Source: Limisphaerales bacterium (GTDB lineage: Bacteria; Verrucomicrobiota; Verrucomicrobiia; Limisphaerales; UBA11358). From it: DNA of 26,728 bases. Under the pieces are notes generated by a model. It was given only the letters and a program-made list of their open reading frames with translations, made no database searches and was not told the origin of the DNA. Below, piece by piece: positions 24,676-26,728 of the stretch (positions are counted from its first letter, which is position 1; each line of letters begins with the position of its first letter). The translations under genes were made by a program, and so were the position numbers. The DNA lies in contig PKZR01000283.1 of assembly GCA_003133815.1 (NCBI GenBank), forward strand, positions 4,119 to 30,846. The letters are read 5' to 3'.

Positions 24676-25257
24676 TCAGCGTGGAATTTTAACGCCCGGA
24701 ATTTTCAACGTGCCACTCCAATTTGGAGGTGACGTAAGTCCCGGTACTTCTTCGATTTGAAATGTCCCTTCCAAAGAATAATCAGCGCGATTTTCCTTAT
24801 CAATGACCCAAACGCCATCTCCTAGAACGATTTCGATGCATTCTTTCGGGGGAGCTTCCCCAAGGAACCATCCTCCCGGCGCGTGCCGGTTTACGTTCAG
24901 GCGCAATGAACTTTCGAAGGGTATGTCGAGCGCGAATGCAGGCACTATCATTTCACGAATGCCTATGGGTGCTCCGATAACTGTTTTCCCGGCATTGTCA
25001 AGGACGCGACATTGAAAACTCGTCTGCGGATTGAATTCATGAATTTGAATTGCATCAAGGACGTCGGCGACATTTTGGAGTTCGAGAAATACTTTTGGAC
25101 GTTGCACGCCGTTTTCTTCTTTCGCTTGCGTGACAATTAATCTTCCACGCAAGCCATTCACGGCTTCAGACCAAGCGCCGTCATTTTCATTTGTATTTTC
25201 TGCCCGGACGTTTGTAAAAATCAATAAAGCCGTGAAAACGAGAGGTACTTTTTTCAT
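24676..25257 (-). CDS. Secreted or periplasmic protein of unknown function
   Basis: The 193-residue protein starts with a short signal peptide (MKKVPLVFTALLIF..., cleavage likely after VRA at about 19). The mature part begins with WSEAVNGLRGRLIVTQ and looks all-beta, with alternating hydrophobic residues, and ends with WSGTLKIPGVKIPR. I do not recognise a named family; proteins with a similar WSEAVNGLRxRL opening seem familiar from planctomycetes and verrucomicrobia, but that is recollection only. It converges on ileS with a 10-base gap and stands upstream of a repeat-rich region. Confidence 0.7.
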   Translation of the reverse strand: MKKVPLVFTALLIFTNVRAENTNENDGAWSEAVNGLRGRLIVTQAKEENGVQRPKVFLELQNVADVLDAIQIHEFNPQTSFQCRVLDNAGKTVIGAPIGIREMIVPAFALDIPFESSLRLNVNRHAPGGWFLGEAPPKECIEIVLGDGVWVIDKENRADYSLEGTFQIEEVPGLTSPPNWSGTLKIPGVKIPR

Positions 25258-25343
25258 GGCGAATTTATCGCTCTAATTTCTTTTCGCCGCAACCCAATTT
25301 ATGCCGGCTGCCGCTGCGTTCCAGCGCAACCGGCGCGGCTCCC

Positions 25344-25510
25344 AGCCCCGTCCGGGGCGAAATCGCTGTAGAAACGCATCCCAAAACATTTTCCAGCTCC
25401 GTCAGGTGCGGCATATTCCACCCGTCGCCCGCCGATGTCGCTCCTGACGGAGCTTCTGATTTCACGAAATGTCAAAACTACAAATATGCCGCGCCTACGG
25501 CGCTGGGGCT
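25344..25510. repeat. Cluster of four related REP-like palindromic units
   Basis: Units at 25344-25371 and 25395-25417 read forward (AGCYCCGT...GG.GCG..AT pattern). Units at 25432-25454 and 25478-25510 are the same pattern on the opposite strand. AGCTCCGTCAGG (25395-25406) and CCTGACGGAGCT (25443-25454) are exact reverse complements, as are GCGGCATATT (25408-25417) and AATATGCCGC (25483-25492). The cluster is intergenic, with no transposase nearby. Confidence 0.75.
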
Positions 25511-25641
25511 ATTTTCGCTCGTCGCCTTGCGACTTTTTCGCCCCGCCAGCCCTTTTTCAGCCCGGAAATGGGCAGGAAGGCTTGAATTGGGGGTGGAAAA
25601 GGCCATTTTTATCATAATCTGCTGTAAATGATAATGTTGCG

Positions 25642-25947
25642 ATGCTGGAGGTTGACTCATTTAGCTTCACCGGTGACTCTTTTAGCCTCAACTTTGACTC
25701 TCCGAGCCTCAACGGAGACGTTCTGAACCTCACCGTTGACCCTCCGGGCCACAACGCCGACCCTTTGAGCTTCAATGATGAGCTTCCGGACTTCAATGAC
25801 GAGGCTTTGAGGGTGACGGTTGAAGCTGCGAACTTCAACGCTGACTTCGGCAGCCTTATCGTTGAAGCGTCGGGAGAGGACTTTGCACGCGCCAAAACTT
25901 TGGTCCAGAAAAATCACACCGGCTGCTGCTGGGTGAGGAAACGATAA
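25642..25947 (+). CDS. Doubtful ORF with heptapeptide repeats
   Basis: The 101-residue frame from ATG 25642 encodes repeats of the type D-S-x-S-L-N-G, ten times in 70 residues, followed by a non-repetitive tail. The repeat period of 21 bases keeps three frames open on the two strands together, so openness alone is not evidence of coding. There is no Shine-Dalgarno and no signal peptide. On the minus strand the same DNA would encode V-x-x-E-A-x-R heptads. Codon choice cannot separate the options by eye. Confidence 0.2.
   Translation: MLEVDSFSFTGDSFSLNFDSPSLNGDVLNLTVDPPGHNADPLSFNDELPDFNDEALRVTVEAANFNADFGSLIVEASGEDFARAKTLVQKNHTGCCWVRKR
25654..25863. repeat. 21-bp tandem repeat, ten diverged units without indels
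   Basis: Units start at 25654, 25675, 25696, 25717, 25738, 25759, 25780, 25801, 25822 and 25843. The consensus is close to GACTCTTTGAGCCTCAACGG plus one base. An eleventh degenerate unit may start at 25864. Units differ at many positions but never in length, which suggests selection for a frame or a physical period (two helical turns, or three heptamers). Confidence 0.9.
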
Positions 25948-25964
25948 CAAGCCAATTTGCCGAA
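25914..25964 (-). pseudogene. Possible decayed 3' end of an agmatine-deiminase-like gene
   Basis: Read on the minus strand, the frame ends FGKLACYRFLTQQQPV then TGA. The real deiminase-like gene at the window edge ends FGSLHCLTQQQPA then TAA. At DNA level CCGGCTGCTGCTG.GTGAGG is shared between the two places, about 700 bases apart on the same strand. The intervening DNA is the TlpA-like gene. A short chance similarity cannot be excluded. Confidence 0.35.
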
Positions 25965-26002
25965 TTGTGCCAATCCGGATGCTGCGCTATTTTCCAAGTT
26001 GA

Positions 26003-26614
26003 ATGACTGACGAAATCAAAGATTCCGCCGCCAATCCGTCTCCGCAAAAACTTCGTCTTGCGGTGACGCTGCTGGCCGTCACGCTATCGCTGCTCGCGTT
26101 AGAGGCATTTTGTTTTTTTTCAGCACCACCGCTGGACGAGGAGCAAAAGGCGCTGCTGGCGTGGGAAGGCGTCCGCGCACCGGATTTTTCCGTGACCAAT
26201 TTGGACGGTCAGGCGTTCCGGCTCGCCGATTTGAAGGGCAAACGGGTCATCATCAATTTCTGGGCGACATGGTGCGTGCCCTGCCTGTCGGAAATCCCCG
26301 ACTTCATCAAGCTGCGCGCGGAAACTTCGCCGGCAAACCTTGTCATCCTCGGTATGAGCACGGATGACGCGGCGACGCAAAGGGCTTTTGCGCAGCGGAA
26401 CGGCGTCAATTATCCGCTCGCCGTCCTGCAAAGTGTGCCGTCGCCTTATCGGGACACGATTGAAATTCCGGTGACGATGGTGATTGATCGCAACGGAGTG
26501 ATTCAACAGATCTTGTTCGGTCCGCAGGAATTGAAGACGCTGGAAAAATATGCGGCGGAGGCGGATTTCAGCGGCCAGGTGAAATCTGCTCCTGATGCCC
26601 AAGTCGCAAAATAA
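26003..26614 (+). CDS. TlpA/ResA-like membrane-anchored thioredoxin
   Basis: The 203-residue protein has an N-terminal membrane anchor (about 17-40). A periplasm-facing AhpC/TSA-type thioredoxin domain (about 57-190) follows, with APDFSVTNLDGQAFRLADLKG, FWATWCVPC (redox Cys91 and Cys94), and a cis-proline segment EIPVTMVID. Such proteins reduce disulfides outside the cytoplasm, often in cytochrome c maturation. No ccm or resB/resC genes are in the window. It is flanked by two related short sequences (about 25914-25964 and 26618-26670). No Shine-Dalgarno was seen before the ATG. Confidence 0.9.
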   Translation: MTDEIKDSAANPSPQKLRLAVTLLAVTLSLLALEAFCFFSAPPLDEEQKALLAWEGVRAPDFSVTNLDGQAFRLADLKGKRVIINFWATWCVPCLSEIPDFIKLRAETSPANLVILGMSTDDAATQRAFAQRNGVNYPLAVLQSVPSPYRDTIEIPVTMVIDRNGVIQQILFGPQELKTLEKYAAEADFSGQVKSAPDAQVAK

Positions 26615-26617
26615 TAT

Positions 26618-26728
26618 TTACGCCGGCTGCTGCTGTGTGAGGCAGTGCAACGAGCCGAAGCCCAGGACCAAATCCACCGCGTGAATGCCGACGACGGGGC
26701 GGTCGCGGAACAGTTCGCCCAAAATGCC
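26618..26728 (-). CDS. Agmatine deiminase / peptidyl-arginine deiminase-like protein, C-terminal end (5' part outside window)
   Basis: The minus-strand frame is open from the window edge to TAA at 26618-26620, giving 36 residues: RDRPVVGIHAVDLVLGFG, then SLHCLTQQQPA. The end matches the agmatine deiminase C-terminus, where GGGNIHCITQQ-type sequence carries the nucleophilic Cys. Agmatine deiminase makes N-carbamoylputrescine from agmatine in polyamine synthesis. The catalytic Cys is kept (LHC). The bulk of the gene is beyond the window, so other guanidine-modifying enzymes of the same family remain possible. Confidence 0.75.
   Translation of the reverse strand, partial: GILGELFRDRPVVGIHAVDLVLGFGSLHCLTQQQPA

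Larger units (their letters stand above)
25258..26002. other. Gene-poor, repeat-filled region
   Basis: This 745-base stretch holds the REP-like cluster, a 21-bp tandem repeat and a fragment resembling the end of a deiminase gene. Several overlapping reading frames are open on both strands through the tandem repeat. None has a Shine-Dalgarno or a recognisable domain, so I call no confident gene here. Confidence 0.6.

Noticed and set aside
25654..25863. CRISPR array
   Set aside because: The 21-bp units are contiguous and mutually diverged with no unique spacers, and no cas genes are present.
25557..25950. Minus-strand ORFs through the tandem repeat (two frames)
   Set aside because: Openness follows from the 21-base period; the non-repeat parts are not protein-like and lack ribosome-binding sites.

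Overview
The window is a 26.7 kb piece of chromosome from a Gram-negative bacterium, most likely a verrucomicrobium of the Pedosphaera/Limisphaerales type. That placement is an inference from moderately high GC, the family affinities of the proteins, short SD-poor intergenic gaps, and abundant heptanucleotide and REP-like palindromic repeats. No 16S or other decisive phylogenetic marker is present. Most genes are ordinary chromosomal genes. There are no phage, integrase, transposase or CRISPR signals.

Layout. (1) 1-4765, plus strand: the end of a tagaturonate/fructuronate epimerase-like gene, uxaC, and a large secreted GH2 glycosidase. This is a hexuronate/plant-polysaccharide use block, and a convergent AraC-type regulator follows (4846-5733). 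(2) 5839-8503, plus strand: a tightly overlapping three-gene cassette of a GDP-mannose 3,5-epimerase-like enzyme, a short atypical GHMP-kinase-fold protein, and a two-domain nucleotidyltransferase whose first domain has lost its catalytic motif. It looks like an undescribed nucleotide-sugar route. An FGGY (xylulokinase-like) kinase converges on it with overlapping stop codons. (3) 10164-10240: tRNA-Asp(GTC), then a strong RNA-like stem-loop. (4) 10508-15278, plus strand: a cyclic-nucleotide-domain histidine kinase, mutL with the endonuclease motif, two small zinc-ribbon proteins, and rnc. (5) 15262-20582, minus strand: mscL, an IscU-like scaffold coupled to a MoeB-rhodanese protein, a cytosine-deaminase-like enzyme coupled to an ABC ATPase, and dnaA. 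(6) 20616-21779: glnB (minus) and two regulatory intergenic regions. One has DnaA-box-like sites. The other has a promoter-like element, a small hydrophobic ORF with a perfect Shine-Dalgarno, and a rho-independent terminator ahead of ileS. (7) 21780-24665: ileS, then a convergent secreted protein of unknown function. (8) 25258-26002: a gene-poor stretch of REP-like units and a 21-bp tandem repeat. (9) 26003-26728: a TlpA/ResA-like thioredoxin and the 3' end of an agmatine deiminase-like gene.

The most interesting material is (a) the epimerase/GHMP/nucleotidyltransferase cassette; (b) perfect heptanucleotide tandem repeats that recur between genes, as inverted pairs, and inside the reading frames of mutL and ileS; (c) a palindromic element carried in frame inside ileS; (d) the possible leader ORF and terminator before ileS; and (e) a ten-unit, indel-free 21-bp repeat at 25654-25863. 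All functions are read from motifs by eye. No database search was possible.
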